A DNA stretch of 64,000 bases from Modestobacter marinus (GCF_019799945.1 NZ_JABGCH010000024.1:16089-80088); one strand, 5' to 3'; counted from the stretch's first letter, positions 22,343-31,774 are shown. Numbers and translations: made by a program. Notes: generated from the letters alone by a model not told the origin.

Positions 22343-22460
22343 CTTCCGGGTGCCGCACGGGAGGAGCCGTGTGGTGGTGGTGCAGGTGCGCCGGTCGGCC
22401 ACGGGAGCTGAGCCGGTGTGATCGCGCGTCGACCACGGTCGGTAGTCGCACCGTTGTCAT
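22317..22460 (-). CDS. possible leaderless upstream ORF (47 codons, His-rich) before the M23 gene
   Basis: ATG 22460 is exactly 6 nt after the -10 hexamer TAGCGT, so it sits at the predicted transcription start. The frame reads MTTVRLPTVVDARSHRLSSR, then a segment with AHLHHHHTAPP, and stops at 22317-22319, overlapping or abutting the candidate starts of the peptidase. Either it is a regulatory leader peptide or the position is fortuitous in GC-rich DNA. No homologue is known to me. Confidence 0.4.
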   Translation of the reverse strand: MTTVRLPTVVDARSHRLSSRGRPAHLHHHHTAPPVRHPEGVPLVSTA

Positions 22461-22466
22461 TCGCGG

Positions 22467-22495
22467 ACGCTAACCGCGCTCCGGAGGGGGTTCAA
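22467..22495 (-). promoter_or_regulatory. predicted SigA promoter of the M23 gene, with an upstream inverted repeat
   Basis: Minus strand TTGAAC (22490-22495), 17-bp spacer, TAGCGT (22467-22472): one of the best SigA-like promoters in the window. Further upstream (22532-22548) is the inverted repeat GTGACG-N5-CGTCAC, which might bind a regulator or end the upstream lipase transcript. Confidence 0.7.
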
Positions 22496-22559
22496 CGACC
22501 TGTCGGCATGTGTCTCGATCGGTGGCGAACAGTGACGACACGCGTCACACACGTCCCAC

Positions 22560-23462
22560 TCAGGCGACGGACGTCGTCACTTCTGTCCAACTCCGACGGC
22601 GTCCGGCGAGTGTTGCTGCCACCTCGTCGAGCACGCCGCGGTGGATCGGCAGCGACATGTGCCCGACGCCCCGGACGAGCACGTTGCGCGCCTGCAGGTC
22701 CGGGTGGTCGCAGCGCCCGGCCGCCGACGGGATCACGACCTGGTCCCGGTCGCTGTAGACGGCGGTGACCTCGGTGCGGCACCCTGCCGCCGGCCGGTCG
22801 AGTTCCCGCAGCAGCGGTGAGTCGGGACGTAGCTGGCGCCCGACCGGGATCGGCAGCGCGTGCGCCCATCGGCTGCCGCCGTGCGGCGTCCCGAGCGTCA
22901 CCAGACGGTCCACCCGGGCGTCGCCGCCCAGTCGCTGCACCAGGTAGCGGGCGACCAGACCGCCGAGGCTGTGCCCGACCACGTGCACCCGGTCGTGCCC
23001 GGTCTCCTCGCACACCCGCTCGACGTGCCGGCCCAGGGTGGCGGCGGTGCTCTCCACGTCGCGCAGGCGCGGGCTGTAGTTCCACGGGCACACCTGGGCG
23101 AAGCCCCGGCGGCGCAGGCTGCGGCGCATCACCGCGAAGATCGATCGGTTGTCGACCAGGCCGTGGACCAGGAGCACCGGTGTCCGGGCGGCCAGCGGGT
23201 CGTCGGCGAACAGGGCGCGGACAGCCGGGGACTGCAGGCCGGGCCGGAACCGGGAGTCCGGACGGAGCGGCTCCGCGCGGGTGCCCAGGGGCCACAGCAG
23301 GGCGTGGGCACCCACCCAGGCGAGCTCGGTCAGGCCGCCGGTCAGCAGGGTGGGGGACAGCAGGGAGCGCACCGCGCCGACCGGTCCGTCCGGTACGTCG
23401 CTGCCCGCCGGAGCCGTCGGCGCATGCCACGCTGGAGACGAGGGCAGGTGTGTGTTCAGCAC
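22560..23462 (-). CDS. lipase/esterase, alpha/beta-hydrolase fold
   Basis: A 300-residue protein with oxyanion motif LLVHGL, nucleophile elbow GHSLGG (~residue 175), TLGTPHGG, and candidate acid/His residues in VYSDRDQVV and VRGVGHMSLP. It resembles the triacylglycerol lipase/LipA-type 'esterase EstA' group, which often acts on lipids or cell-wall esters. GTG 23462 has AGGAGA about 12 nt upstream. The N-terminal 40 residues contain a moderately hydrophobic stretch but no clear signal peptide. Divergent from the membrane gene at 23626. Confidence 0.8.
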   Translation of the reverse strand: MLNTHLPSSPAWHAPTAPAGSDVPDGPVGAVRSLLSPTLLTGGLTELAWVGAHALLWPLGTRAEPLRPDSRFRPGLQSPAVRALFADDPLAARTPVLLVHGLVDNRSIFAVMRRSLRRRGFAQVCPWNYSPRLRDVESTAATLGRHVERVCEETGHDRVHVVGHSLGGLVARYLVQRLGGDARVDRLVTLGTPHGGSRWAHALPIPVGRQLRPDSPLLRELDRPAAGCRTEVTAVYSDRDQVVIPSAAGRCDHPDLQARNVLVRGVGHMSLPIHRGVLDEVAATLAGRRRSWTEVTTSVA

Positions 23463-23552
23463 GCCGGTCTGTCTCCTGTCCGCCTCGGCACCGCGCCGGG
23501 CGGCGCAGCGTGCACACCTGGTGTGCTCCGCCCGCGGACGGTCATGCCCTTT

Positions 23553-23568
23553 TGTGCCGAAAGTCACA
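23553..23568. promoter_or_regulatory. Crp/GlxR-like binding site candidate
   Basis: TGTGC-CGAAAG-TCACA matches the consensus TGTGA-N6-TCACA in 9 of 10 defined bases. It lies between the divergent lipase (start 23462) and membrane protein gene (start 23626). A cAMP-receptor-type regulator could act on either. Single sites of this kind occur by chance. Confidence 0.4.
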
Positions 23569-23625
23569 CATTGATCACACGACACGACGACGCACCGTGA
23601 TCGACCGACCTGAGGAGGGGGCGCT

Positions 23626-24696
23626 GTGCCCGCCGGTGATCGAGCGCGCGTCCGGAACGACCGGGGAGGGACCTCGTCGGCCTCCCGCGCGGCCGGTGCC
23701 CGGGGGAACCGCCGTCCCGCCAACGGCACCCGACGGCCGGGCCCGGTCGCCCCGGCCACCGACGACCTGGTCGTCGGCCGCGTGCCGGGTGCGGCCCGGG
23801 CCGCCGGTCTGCTGCTCGTCCTGGCGGCCCTCGTCGGCGCCGCGGCGCCCTTCCCCACCTACCTCGTGGTCGGCGGCCAGGCCGTCACGCCGGTCGCCGG
23901 TCCGGTGGACGCGCTCGTGGCGCTGGTCGCGCCGCTGGCGACCCTCGCCGTCGGCCTCACCCTGGCTCTCGGCCGGGTGCCGCGCCTAGGCCTGGCCTAC
24001 GCCGCGGTCCTCGGCTCCCTGGCCATCGGGCGCCTGCTCATCGAGATGTACCAGGGGCACGGGTCGACCGATCGGCCCGGCGTCGACGTGCTCGCCGGGG
24101 AGCGGGTGCTCACCAGCTCCGTGGACACCGGCGCCGGCTGGGCGCTGGGGCTGGTCGCGCTGGGGCTGACCGTCCTGGCCGGTGCCGTCGCGCTGGTCGC
24201 CTGGGGGCGCACGGTCATGGAGGACGGCGGGGCGCTGGACCCGCTGCGCCCGGCGCTGGCCGGGGCGATGGTCCTGCTCGGGGTCGTGGCCGTGCTGTGC
24301 CTGGCGTCCCCGGCGGCCGACGTCCCCGACGAGGTGGTCACCGACCCCACCACCGGGCTGGAGACGGTGGTGACCGTCGAGGGGCCGCAGGCGCTGCTGG
24401 AGCGTCCCGGGCTGGCCCTGCTGGGCGGGCTGCTCCTGGCCGGAACCCTGCTGCTCTGCTCGGTGACCGCCCCCTCGCTGCGGCCTCGGCTGGGCGCGGT
24501 GGGCGGGCTGCTGGGGATCGCGGTGTTCCTGCTCGCGGCCGGGCTGACCGGCCTGCGGGACGCCGGCCACGGCCCGGACGTCGAGTGGACCGTGCCCGGT
24601 GCCGGTCTGCTGGCCGCCGGGGTCGGCGCCCTCGGGCTGACCGTGCTGGCGTGGCGGTGGCGGGGCCGCCGTCCCGCCTCGTCCGACACGGCCTGA
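23626..24696 (+). CDS. multi-pass membrane protein of unknown function
   Basis: A 356-residue protein: a basic, Arg/Gly-rich N-terminus (~45 residues), then about seven or eight hydrophobic helices (e.g. AAGLLLVLAALVGAAAPF, ALVALVAPLATLAVGLTLAL, GWALGLVALGLTVLAGAVAL) with one larger extracytoplasmic loop around residues 235-265. No transporter or enzyme motif found. GTG 23626 has GAGGAGGGGG about 7 nt upstream. I do not recognise the family. Confidence 0.75.
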   Translation: MPAGDRARVRNDRGGTSSASRAAGARGNRRPANGTRRPGPVAPATDDLVVGRVPGAARAAGLLLVLAALVGAAAPFPTYLVVGGQAVTPVAGPVDALVALVAPLATLAVGLTLALGRVPRLGLAYAAVLGSLAIGRLLIEMYQGHGSTDRPGVDVLAGERVLTSSVDTGAGWALGLVALGLTVLAGAVALVAWGRTVMEDGGALDPLRPALAGAMVLLGVVAVLCLASPAADVPDEVVTDPTTGLETVVTVEGPQALLERPGLALLGGLLLAGTLLLCSVTAPSLRPRLGAVGGLLGIAVFLLAAGLTGLRDAGHGPDVEWTVPGAGLLAAGVGALGLTVLAWRWRGRRPASSDTA

Positions 24697-24730
24697 CCCG
24701 CGGCGGGTGACCCGCGCCACAGCCGGGTCC

Positions 24731-24736
24731 TAGAGT
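24731..24736 (+). promoter_or_regulatory. -10 element of leaderless B12-binding protein gene
   Basis: TAGAGT followed by 6 nt and the GTG start at 24743, placing the transcription start on the start codon. Confidence 0.6.
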
Positions 24737-24742
24737 CCGCGT

Positions 24743-25141
24743 GTGGCTACCGAACGGATCCGCGTGGTGATCGCCAAGCCCGGCCTCGACGGGCACGACC
24801 GGGGCGCGAAGGTGGTCGCCCGCGCGCTGCGGGACGCCGGCATGGAGGTCGTCTACACCGGGCTGCACCAGACGCCGGAGCAGATCGTGGAGACCGTCGT
24901 CCAGGAGGACGCCGACGCGGTCGGGCTGTCGGTGCTGTCGGGGGCGCACATGACGCTGTTCGCCCGGCTCACCGAGCTGCTGCGCGAGCGGGAGGCCGAC
25001 GACGTCGTCGTCTTCGGTGGCGGGATCATCCCGGACGCCGACCGCGAGGAGCTGTCCCGCATGGGGGTGGCCGAGGTGTTCACGCCGGGGGCCAGCACCG
25101 AGGACATCGTGGCGTGGGTGCGGGAGCACGTGGGCACGTGA
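24743..25141 (+). CDS. cobalamin B12-binding domain protein (methylmalonyl-CoA mutase C-terminal type)
   Basis: A 132-residue stand-alone B12-binding Rossmann domain. The lower-ligand motif D-x-H-x-x-G is present ([18 protein letters not shown]), followed by [24 protein letters not shown] and FGGGIIP. It corresponds to the small subunit of split acyl-CoA mutases such as methylmalonyl-CoA or 2-hydroxyisobutyryl-CoA mutase. No large catalytic subunit is present in the window, so the partner must be elsewhere. It lies 110 bp before sucC; succinyl-CoA is the product of methylmalonyl-CoA mutase, so the placement is suggestive. Confidence 0.9.
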   Translation: MATERIRVVIAKPGLDGHDRGAKVVARALRDAGMEVVYTGLHQTPEQIVETVVQEDADAVGLSVLSGAHMTLFARLTELLREREADDVVVFGGGIIPDADREELSRMGVAEVFTPGASTEDIVAWVREHVGT

Positions 25142-25251
25142 GGACGGCCCCCGGGGCCTGATCTGCTGCCCGGCGGAAGAGGCGGGTGCCACGTCCCGGA
25201 GGGGTGGACCGAGGGCGCGGGCCGCGGGCGAGCGGGCTACGGTGACTGCTC

Positions 25252-26412
25252 GTGGATCTCTTCGAGTACCAGGCCCGTGACCTGTTGGCCTCGCACGGCG
25301 TGCCCGTGCTCCCCGGTGGGGTCGCCGAGACACCCGAGCAGGCAGAGGCGATCGCCCGGGAGATCGCTGCACCCGTCGTCGTCAAGGCGCAGGTGAAGAC
25401 CGGTGGCCGTGGCAAGGCCGGCGGCGTCAAGCTCGCCGACGACGCCGAGAGCGCCCGCGCTCGCGCCCAGGACATCCTCGGGCTGGACATCAAGGGCCAC
25501 GTCACGCACCGCGTGATGGTCGCCCAGGCCAGCGACATCGCCGAGGAGTACTACTTCTCCTACCTGCTCGACCGGTCCAACCGCACCTTCCTGGCGATGG
25601 CCTCGGTCGAGGGCGGCATGGACATCGAGCAGCTGGCCGTCGAGCGCCCGGAGGCGCTGGCCCGCGTCCCGATCGACGCCGCCGTCGGCGTGGACGAGCA
25701 AAAGGCCGCCGAGATCGTCGACGCGGCCGGGTTCCCCGCCGAGGTGCGCGACCAGGTGATCGCCATCGCCGTGCAGCTGTGGGACGTCTTCGCCAAGGAG
25801 GACGCCACGCTGGTCGAGGTGAACCCGCTGGCCAAGACGCCCGACGGCACCGTGCTCGCGCTGGACGCGAAGGTGACCCTCGACGAGAACGCCGAGTTCC
25901 GGCACACCGAGCACGCCGCGCTCGAGGACGCCGCCTCCGCCAACCCGCTGGAGGCCGCGGCCAAGGAGAAGGGCCTCAACTACGTCAAGCTGGACGGCGA
26001 GGTCGGGATCATCGGCAACGGCGCCGGCCTGGTCATGAGCACCCTGGACGTCGTGGCCTACGCCGGGGAGGAGTTCGGCGTCAAGCCGGCCAACTTCCTG
26101 GACATCGGTGGTGGCGCGTCCGCCGAGGTCATGGCCAACGGCCTGCACATCATCCTGTCCGACCCCGCCGTGAAGAGCGTCTTCGTCAACGTCTTCGGTG
26201 GGATCACCGCCTGTGACGCCGTCGCCAACGGCATCGTCTCCGCGCTGGGCCTGCTCGGCGCCGAGGCGACCAAGCCGTTGGTCGTGCGCCTGGACGGCAA
26301 CAACGTGGAGGAGGGCCGGCGGATCCTCGCCGAGGCCGACCACCCGCTGGTGACCGTGGTCGACACCATGGACGGCGCGGCCCGCCGCGCCGCCGAGCTC
26401 GCCGCCGCCTGA
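25252..26412 (+). CDS. sucC: succinyl-CoA synthetase beta subunit
   Basis: A 386-residue ADP-forming subunit of the TCA-cycle enzyme that interconverts succinyl-CoA and succinate with substrate-level phosphorylation. ATP-grasp N-terminus [34 protein letters not shown], metal site VEVNPLA, and the C-terminal ligase domain with [10 protein letters not shown] and VFGGITACD are seen. GTG 25252 has TACGGT (25238-25243) 8 nt upstream, compatible with a very short or no leader. Followed by sucD after a palindromic element. Confidence 0.97.
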   Translation: MDLFEYQARDLLASHGVPVLPGGVAETPEQAEAIAREIAAPVVVKAQVKTGGRGKAGGVKLADDAESARARAQDILGLDIKGHVTHRVMVAQASDIAEEYYFSYLLDRSNRTFLAMASVEGGMDIEQLAVERPEALARVPIDAAVGVDEQKAAEIVDAAGFPAEVRDQVIAIAVQLWDVFAKEDATLVEVNPLAKTPDGTVLALDAKVTLDENAEFRHTEHAALEDAASANPLEAAAKEKGLNYVKLDGEVGIIGNGAGLVMSTLDVVAYAGEEFGVKPANFLDIGGGASAEVMANGLHIILSDPAVKSVFVNVFGGITACDAVANGIVSALGLLGAEATKPLVVRLDGNNVEEGRRILAEADHPLVTVVDTMDGAARRAAELAAA

Positions 26413-26467
26413 GGACCCCCTTCCTCCCCACCCCTCGCACGCTCGGGGCGGGCCCTGGAAGGGGCCG
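26411..26467 (+). repeat. dispersed palindromic element (copy 3), sucC-sucD gap
   Basis: Begins within the sucC stop codon: GAGGACCCCCTTCC, centre CCCCTCGCACGCTCGGGGCG, then GGGCCCTGGAAGGGGCC. It folds into one long imperfect hairpin. Lying between two genes that must be expressed together, it is unlikely to be a complete terminator. Confidence 0.8.
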
Positions 26468-26499
26468 CCTCCTCCACTCCTGAGAACGGGACACCACAG

Positions 26500-27378
26500 A
26501 TGTCGATCTTCCTCAACGAGAACAGCAAGGTCATCGTCCAGGGCATGACCGGCTCCGAGGGGCGCAAGCACACCCAGCGGATGCTCGCCTCCGGCACCGC
26601 GATCGTGGGCGGCGTCAACCCCCGCAAGGCCGGCGAGACCGTCGACTTCGAGGGCGCGAACGTGCCGGTGTTCGGCAGCGTCGCCGACGCCATGAAGGAG
26701 ACCGGCGCCGACGTCAGCGTCATCTTCGTGCCCCCGCCGTTCGCCAAGGCCGCGGTCATCGAGGCCGTCGACGCCCAGATCGGGCTCGCGGTCGTGATCA
26801 CCGAGGGCATCCCGGTGCACGACTCGACGTACGCCTGGGCGCACGCCCAGGGCGGCACGACGCGGATCATCGGCCCGAACTGCCCGGGCCTGATCAGCCC
26901 CGGGAAGTCCAACGCCGGCATCATCCCGGCGGACATCACCCAGTCCGGGACGATCGGGCTGGTCAGCAAGAGCGGCACGCTGACCTACCAGATGATGTAC
27001 GAGCTGCGGGACATCGGTTTCTCCACGGCCGTCGGCATCGGTGGCGACCCGGTCGTCGGCACGACGCACATCGACTGCCTGCAGGCCTTCCAGGACGACC
27101 CGGAGACCGAGGCCATCGTGATGATCGGTGAGATCGGTGGCGACGCCGAGGAGCGGGCCGCGGACTTCATCAAGGCCAACGTCACCAAGCCGGTCGTGGG
27201 CTACGTCGCGGGCTTCACCGCGCCGGAGGGCAAGACCATGGGCCACGCCGGTGCGATCGTCTCCGGCTCGGCCGGCACCGCCGCGGCCAAGCAGGAGGCC
27301 CTCGAGGCCGCGGGTGTCCGGGTCGGGAAGACGCCGTCGGAGAGCGCCCGGATCATGCGGGAGATCGTCGGAGGCTGA
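26500..27378 (+). CDS. sucD: succinyl-CoA synthetase alpha subunit
   Basis: A 292-residue subunit with the CoA-binding Rossmann domain ([19 protein letters not shown]), the [12 protein letters not shown] loop, and the phospho-histidine segment [14 protein letters not shown] near residue 248. It forms the heterodimer with SucC. ATG 26500 has only a weak Shine-Dalgarno (GAACGGGA) at about 10 nt. The 87-bp gap from sucC holds the palindromic element. Confidence 0.97.
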   Translation: MSIFLNENSKVIVQGMTGSEGRKHTQRMLASGTAIVGGVNPRKAGETVDFEGANVPVFGSVADAMKETGADVSVIFVPPPFAKAAVIEAVDAQIGLAVVITEGIPVHDSTYAWAHAQGGTTRIIGPNCPGLISPGKSNAGIIPADITQSGTIGLVSKSGTLTYQMMYELRDIGFSTAVGIGGDPVVGTTHIDCLQAFQDDPETEAIVMIGEIGGDAEERAADFIKANVTKPVVGYVAGFTAPEGKTMGHAGAIVSGSAGTAAAKQEALEAAGVRVGKTPSESARIMREIVGG

Positions 27379-27379
27379 G

Positions 27380-27435
27380 GAAGGACCCCGTACTCCCCAC
27401 CCTTCGCGAGCTCAGGGCGGGGCCCGGGACGGCGG
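27380..27435 (+). repeat. dispersed palindromic element (copy 4), after sucD
   Basis: Starts 2 nt after the sucD stop: GAAGGACCCCGTACTCCCC, centre CTTCGCGAGCTCAGGGCGGG, then GCCCGGGACGGCGGGG. The right arm is less conserved than in other copies, so the palindrome is weaker. Confidence 0.75.
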
Positions 27436-27607
27436 GGAAGCCGACCAGTGCGCTCGCCGGCTGACGCCGCCCTCGGACCCCGACTGCCCGGCGCCTCGTC
27501 CGAGGCGCCGGGCAGTCCCGTCTGCGCACCGGCCGGGGTGGCGCCCCGGGTGCCGGGCGGTCGGCGACGATGCTGGGGACACCTGCGGCAGGACGGGGAG
27601 GAGCACC

Positions 27608-28231
27608 ATGACGGTCAGTGGTCCGGCGCCCGCGCCGGCGGGACGTGGTCACCGCTTCGACCGGTCCCGCCTCACCTGGATCGACGTCGCGGTGGCCGTC
27701 GGGGCGGTCCTCTACGTGGTGTGCCTGAGCGTGCCGTGGTTCCGCTACGACGGCTACGACCTCGGGTTCGGTTACCGGAGCGCGAGCTACTCGGTGAACG
27801 GGTTCGTCTCCGGGCTGCTCACCGTCGCGGCGGTCCTGGTCGTCGCCGCGGGGGTGTGGGCGCTGCTGCCGGCGCTCGCCGACGTCCGGGTGCCCTTCCC
27901 GCGGGCGACGCTCACCGTCGGGCTGGCCGCGCTCACCTTCCTGCTCACCGTCGTCGAGTGGTTGACCACGTTCGACGTCGGATTCACCCTCGCCGGACTG
28001 CTCGCCGTCCTCACGTCGGCGACCGTGGTGAGCCTCGCCGTGCTGCGGGTGCTGCCGGACCTGCGGGTCGGACCGGCGCTGCCGGAGCCGCCGGCGTCGG
28101 CACCGCCGGACCAGCCGGCCGACCCGGCCGGCCACCGCTGGCCGGGGCACGACGATGCGCCCCGGTACGGCGGCAGCTGGCAGCCGCCGCAGTCCGGACC
28201 CGGCCCGTCCCGCCCTCCCCAGCAGCCGTGA
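27608..28231 (+). CDS. four-helix membrane protein of unknown function
   Basis: A 207-residue protein: hydrophilic N-terminus, four hydrophobic helices (IDVAVAVGAVLYVVCLSVPW, GLLTVAAVLVVAAGVWALLP, ATLTVGLAALTFLLTVVEWL, FTLAGLLAVLTSATVVSLAV), and a long Pro/Gly/Gln-rich cytoplasmic tail. The VPWFRYDGYDLGFGY loop after helix 1 resembles small actinobacterial membrane proteins with a conserved PWF motif. ATG 27608 has GGGGAGGAG. No function can be assigned. Confidence 0.75.
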   Translation: MTVSGPAPAPAGRGHRFDRSRLTWIDVAVAVGAVLYVVCLSVPWFRYDGYDLGFGYRSASYSVNGFVSGLLTVAAVLVVAAGVWALLPALADVRVPFPRATLTVGLAALTFLLTVVEWLTTFDVGFTLAGLLAVLTSATVVSLAVLRVLPDLRVGPALPEPPASAPPDQPADPAGHRWPGHDDAPRYGGSWQPPQSGPGPSRPPQQP

Positions 28232-28286
28232 CGTCGCCCGGCGCGTGCACCGGGCCTCCGCCGGTAGCGCTTGCGAGAGTGAGGGG

Positions 28287-29483
28287 ATGACCTCCGTGCT
28301 CAGTCGCCCGACCGCCCGCGGGCCGCGGGAGGAGAGCGGAGGGCGGGGCCCGGCGACCGGCTGGCTCGCCGCCGGCACCGCCCTGGCCGTGCCGGTCGTC
28401 GGCCTGCTCGTGCTCGGGCTGGCGCTGGTCGTCGTGCAGACCCTCGACCCCGACGGCGGGTTGCCGGTCGGGTCCTCGGCGCGGCTGGCCGGGCAGCTGT
28501 GGCTGCTCGCCCACGGCGCCGAGCTCGGCCTCGACACCGGCCCGCTGCGCATCGCGCCCCTGCTGCTCACCCTGGGCATCGCCTGGGGGCTGAGCCACGC
28601 GGCCGGTGGGGTCGCCGCGCTCCGCGGGATCGCCTCGGCCCGGGGGACCGGCGCCGTCCTGGCCGTCGTCACCGCCGTGCACGCGGCGACCACCGCGCTG
28701 CTGGTCCTGGCGGCGCGCACCGACGAGGTCCCGGTCGAGCCGCTGCGGCCCGTGCTCGGGGCGGTGGTCCTGGCCGTCCTCGCCGGCGGGCTCGGCGTGC
28801 TGCGGGACTCGCCGGCCGGTGACGTCCTCGCCGACCGGTTCCCCGGCCCGGGGCGGGCGCTCTGGCGAGCGGTGGCCGTCGGCGGGCTGGTGCTCGCCGC
28901 CTGCTGCACGGCGGTGGTCGCGCTGGCGCTGGCCGGGGACGTCGACGGCGTGGCCCGGCTGGTCACCGGCCTCGGCGGGGCCAGCGCCGGCGCGGCCGGC
29001 CAGATCGGGCTGAGCCTGCTCCTGCTCCCCAACGCCGCCGCCGCGGTGGCCGGGCTCGCCGCCGGCCCCGGGTTCGCCATCGGCGCGGGCACGTTCGTCT
29101 CGACCGGCGGCGTGACCCTGGGCAGCGTGCCCGCGCTGCCGCTGATGGCCGCCCTGCCGGACACCCAGGCGGTGCCGCTGCTGGCCTTCCTGTCCCAGGC
29201 CCTGCCGGTTCTCGCCGGCCTGGCGGCGGGGACCGTGCTGGGCCGGCGGCTGGACGACGAGGACGGCGGCGCGGTCACCGCGGCGCTGTGGGGGATCGTC
29301 GCCGGTCTGGGCGTCGGCGTCGTCACCGGCCTGTGGGTGCTCGTCGCGGGCGGGCAGCTCGGGGACGCCGCGCTCGCCGAGGTGGGCGCTCCGGCGCTGG
29401 CCACCGGGCTCGCGGTCGCGGAGCAGGCCGGGATCGCCGCTGCGCCCGCCGCCGCGGTGTCCCGGTGGCGAGCCAGCGGCTGA
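28287..29483 (+). CDS. DUF6350 family membrane protein
   Basis: A 398-residue polytopic protein with about nine or ten hydrophobic helices (e.g. [40 protein letters not shown]) and a conserved central block [20 protein letters not shown]. That block and the location between sucCD and purN mark the actinobacterial DUF6350 family. Function unknown. ATG 28287 has GAGAGTGAGGGG. Close to purN (49 bp). Confidence 0.8.
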   Translation: MTSVLSRPTARGPREESGGRGPATGWLAAGTALAVPVVGLLVLGLALVVVQTLDPDGGLPVGSSARLAGQLWLLAHGAELGLDTGPLRIAPLLLTLGIAWGLSHAAGGVAALRGIASARGTGAVLAVVTAVHAATTALLVLAARTDEVPVEPLRPVLGAVVLAVLAGGLGVLRDSPAGDVLADRFPGPGRALWRAVAVGGLVLAACCTAVVALALAGDVDGVARLVTGLGGASAGAAGQIGLSLLLLPNAAAAVAGLAAGPGFAIGAGTFVSTGGVTLGSVPALPLMAALPDTQAVPLLAFLSQALPVLAGLAAGTVLGRRLDDEDGGAVTAALWGIVAGLGVGVVTGLWVLVAGGQLGDAALAEVGAPALATGLAVAEQAGIAAAPAAAVSRWRASG

Positions 29484-29519
29484 CGCCCCCGCGTGGGTCG
29501 GCCACCGGACGGCGTTGGC

Positions 29520-29525
29520 TAGATT
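29520..29525 (+). promoter_or_regulatory. -10 element of leaderless purN-purH
   Basis: TAGATT followed by 7 nt and GTG 29533. No Shine-Dalgarno precedes this GTG, which supports a leaderless transcript. Confidence 0.65.
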
Positions 29526-29532
29526 CGCAGAC

Positions 29533-30165
29533 GTGCCCGCTGACGCGACCGCCTGCCCGCGGCCCCGGGTCGTGGTGCTCCTCTCCGGCGTCGGCTCGCT
29601 GTGCGCCGCACTGCTCGACGTGGCCGACCGGCCCGGCTCGCCCTTCGACGTCGTCGCGGTCGGCGCGGACCGTGCCGACGCCGCCGGCCTCGCCGCCTCC
29701 CGCGGGCGCGGCGTGCCCACCTTCGTCTGCGCCCTCCGCGACCACCCGGACCGGGCCGCCTGGGACCGGGCACTCGCCGCCGAGCTCACCGCCCTCGCCC
29801 CCGACTGGGTGGTCACCGCGGGGTTCATGAAGATCCTCGGGCCGGCCGTGCTGGGCGCCTTCCCCGACCGGATCGTCAACAGCCATCCCGCGCTGCTGCC
29901 GGCGTTCCCGGGCGCCCACGCGGTGCGTGACGCGCTCGCCGCCGGTGTCGCCACGACCGGGACGACGGTGCACCTGGTGGACGCCGGCGTGGACACCGGT
30001 CCGGTGCTCGCCCAGCGGTCGGTGCCGGTGCTGCCCGGGGACGACGAGGCCCGCCTGCACGAGCGGATCAAGACCGTGGAGCGCGAGCTCCTGGTGCAGA
30101 CGGTGGCCGCCCTGGCCGCCGGTGCGCCACTTCCGACCTCCACCCCGACCGAGGGAGAAGCCCCG
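29533..30165 (+). CDS. purN: phosphoribosylglycinamide formyltransferase (PurN), fused in frame to PurH
   Basis: A 211-codon GART module that transfers a formyl group from 10-formyl-THF to GAR, step 3 of purine synthesis. Family motifs are [13 protein letters not shown] (catalytic Asn/His) and [15 protein letters not shown] (catalytic Asp). It ends with a Thr/Pro-rich linker ([14 protein letters not shown]) and, unusually, there is no stop codon before the purH ATG at 30166, so one reading frame of 728 codons runs from 29533 to 31716. Start GTG 29533 is supported by the leaderless -10 above; a TTG at 29515 is less likely. Confidence 0.93.
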
Positions 30166-31716
30166 ATGAGCGACCGCATCCCCGTCCGCCGCGCCCTGCT
30201 CGGTGTGTACGACAAGACCGGGGTGGAGGAGCTGGCCCGCGGCCTGGCCGAGGCGGGGGTCGAGCTGGTCAGCACAGGAGCGACCGCCGCCCGGATCGCC
30301 GCCGCCGGGGTCGCCGTCACCCCGGTGGAGCAGGTCACCGGCTTCCCCGAGTGCCTGGACGGGCGGGTCAAGACCCTGCACCCGGCCGTGCACGCGGGCA
30401 TCCTGGCCGACCGCCGCCGGCCCGAGCACGTGCAGCAGCTGGAGGAGCTGGACATCGTCGCGTTCGACCTGGTCGTGGTGAACCTCTACCCGTTCAGCGA
30501 GACGGTCGCCTCCGGTGCCTCGCCGGACGAGTGCGTCGAGCAGATCGACATCGGCGGCCCGGCGATGGTGCGCGCGGCGGCGAAGAACCACCCGTCGGTC
30601 GCCGTCGTCGTCGACCCCGACCGGTACGACGAGGTCCTGGCCGCCGTCGGCGCCGGCGGGTTCACGCTGACCGACCGGCAGCAGCTGGCCGCCGAGGCGT
30701 TCCGGCACACCGCGGCGTACGACGTCGCCGTCGCCTCCTGGATGGGCAACGTGCTGGTGCCCGACGACCGGAGCGGCTTCCCGTTCTGGATCGGCGGCAG
30801 CTGGGAGCGCGCCGACGTGCTGCGCTACGGGGAGAACCCGCACCAGGGCGCGGCGCTGTACCGCAGCGGGCAGCCGGGGCTCGCCGACGCCGACCAGCTG
30901 CACGGCAAGCAGATGTCCTACAACAACTACGTCGACACCGACGCCGCCTGGCGGGCCGCCCACGACCACGCCGACCCCTGCGTGGCGATCATCAAGCACG
31001 CCAACCCGTGCGGCATCGCCGTCGGGGCGGACATCGCCGCGGCGCACCGCAAGGCGCATGCCTGCGATCCGGTGTCGGCGTTCGGTGGGGTGATCGCGGC
31101 CAACCGCGAGGTCGACCTCACCCTGGCCGAGCAGATCTCGGACGTGTTCACCGAGGTCGTCGTCGCCCCGTCGTTCACCGAGGACGCCCTGGGCGTGCTG
31201 ATGCAGAAGAAGAACATCCGGCTGCTGCGGATGCCCGCCGTCCCCCGGCTGGCCGTGGAGATGCGCCCGGTCAGCGGCGGCCTGCTGCTGCAGACGGCCG
31301 ACCGGATCGACGCCGCCGGGGACGACCCGACCTCGTGGAAGCTGGCCACCGGTCAGCCGGTGGACGCCGCGGCGCTCGACGACCTGGTCTTCGCCTGGCG
31401 CGCGGTGCGCGCGGTGAAGAGCAACGCGATCCTGCTGGCCGCCGACCGGGCCACCGTCGGGGTGGGGATGGGGCAGGTCAACCGGGTGGACTCGGCCCGG
31501 CTGGCGACCGCCCGGGCGGGGGAGCGGGCCGCCGGGGCGGTGGCCGCCTCCGACGCGTTCTTCCCCTTCGCCGACGGGCTGCAGGTGCTGCTGGACGCCG
31601 GGGTGCGCGCCGTGGTGCAGCCCGGCGGCTCGGTCCGGGACGACGAGGTCATCGCCGCGGCGGAGGCCGCGGGCGTGACCATGTACCTCACCGGCACCCG
31701 GCACTTCGCCCACTGA
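30166..31716 (+). CDS. purH: bifunctional AICAR transformylase/IMP cyclohydrolase
   Basis: A 516-residue module for the last two steps to IMP: formyl transfer to AICAR and ring closure. N-terminal MGS-like cyclohydrolase domain ([33 protein letters not shown]) and C-terminal transformylase domain with [23 protein letters not shown] and the C-terminal [16 protein letters not shown] 30166 has its own strong Shine-Dalgarno (GAGGGAG, 8-nt spacing), so free PurH can be made by internal initiation as well as a PurN-PurH fusion. A palindromic element begins 1 nt after its stop codon. Confidence 0.95.
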   Translation: MSDRIPVRRALLGVYDKTGVEELARGLAEAGVELVSTGATAARIAAAGVAVTPVEQVTGFPECLDGRVKTLHPAVHAGILADRRRPEHVQQLEELDIVAFDLVVVNLYPFSETVASGASPDECVEQIDIGGPAMVRAAAKNHPSVAVVVDPDRYDEVLAAVGAGGFTLTDRQQLAAEAFRHTAAYDVAVASWMGNVLVPDDRSGFPFWIGGSWERADVLRYGENPHQGAALYRSGQPGLADADQLHGKQMSYNNYVDTDAAWRAAHDHADPCVAIIKHANPCGIAVGADIAAAHRKAHACDPVSAFGGVIAANREVDLTLAEQISDVFTEVVVAPSFTEDALGVLMQKKNIRLLRMPAVPRLAVEMRPVSGGLLLQTADRIDAAGDDPTSWKLATGQPVDAAALDDLVFAWRAVRAVKSNAILLAADRATVGVGMGQVNRVDSARLATARAGERAAGAVAASDAFFPFADGLQVLLDAGVRAVVQPGGSVRDDEVIAAAEAAGVTMYLTGTRHFAH

Positions 31717-31717
31717 C

Positions 31718-31774
31718 GAAGGACCCCGTGCCCCCCAACGCTCGCAAGCTCGCGCCGGGCCCCTGCACGGGGCC
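31718..31774 (+). repeat. dispersed palindromic element (copy 5), after purH
   Basis: GAAGGACCCCGTGCCCCCC, centre CTCGCAAGCTCGCGCCGGG, right arm CCCTGCACGGGGCC. It provides both a Shine-Dalgarno-like GAAGGA and the GTG (31728) that opens the next gene, whose first ~15 codons are element sequence. Confidence 0.85.

Noticed and set aside
22343-22559. c-di-AMP (ydaO-type) riboswitch upstream of the M23 peptidase
   Set aside because: Actinobacterial cell-wall hydrolase genes often have one, but I found none of the conserved ydaO core blocks in this region on the minus strand.
25142-25251. Additional copy of the palindromic element before sucC
   Set aside because: The gap is GC-rich with GGACGGCCCCCGGGGCC, but it lacks the GAAGGACCCC start, the centre and the right arm.
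28155-28286. Longer N-terminus for the DUF6350 protein
   Set aside because: The upstream in-frame codons overlap the end of the preceding membrane protein gene; ATG 28287 has a Shine-Dalgarno.
29323-31713. A 796-codon minus-strand frame opposite purN-purH
   Set aside because: Composition and lack of motifs show a shadow of the purNH frame.
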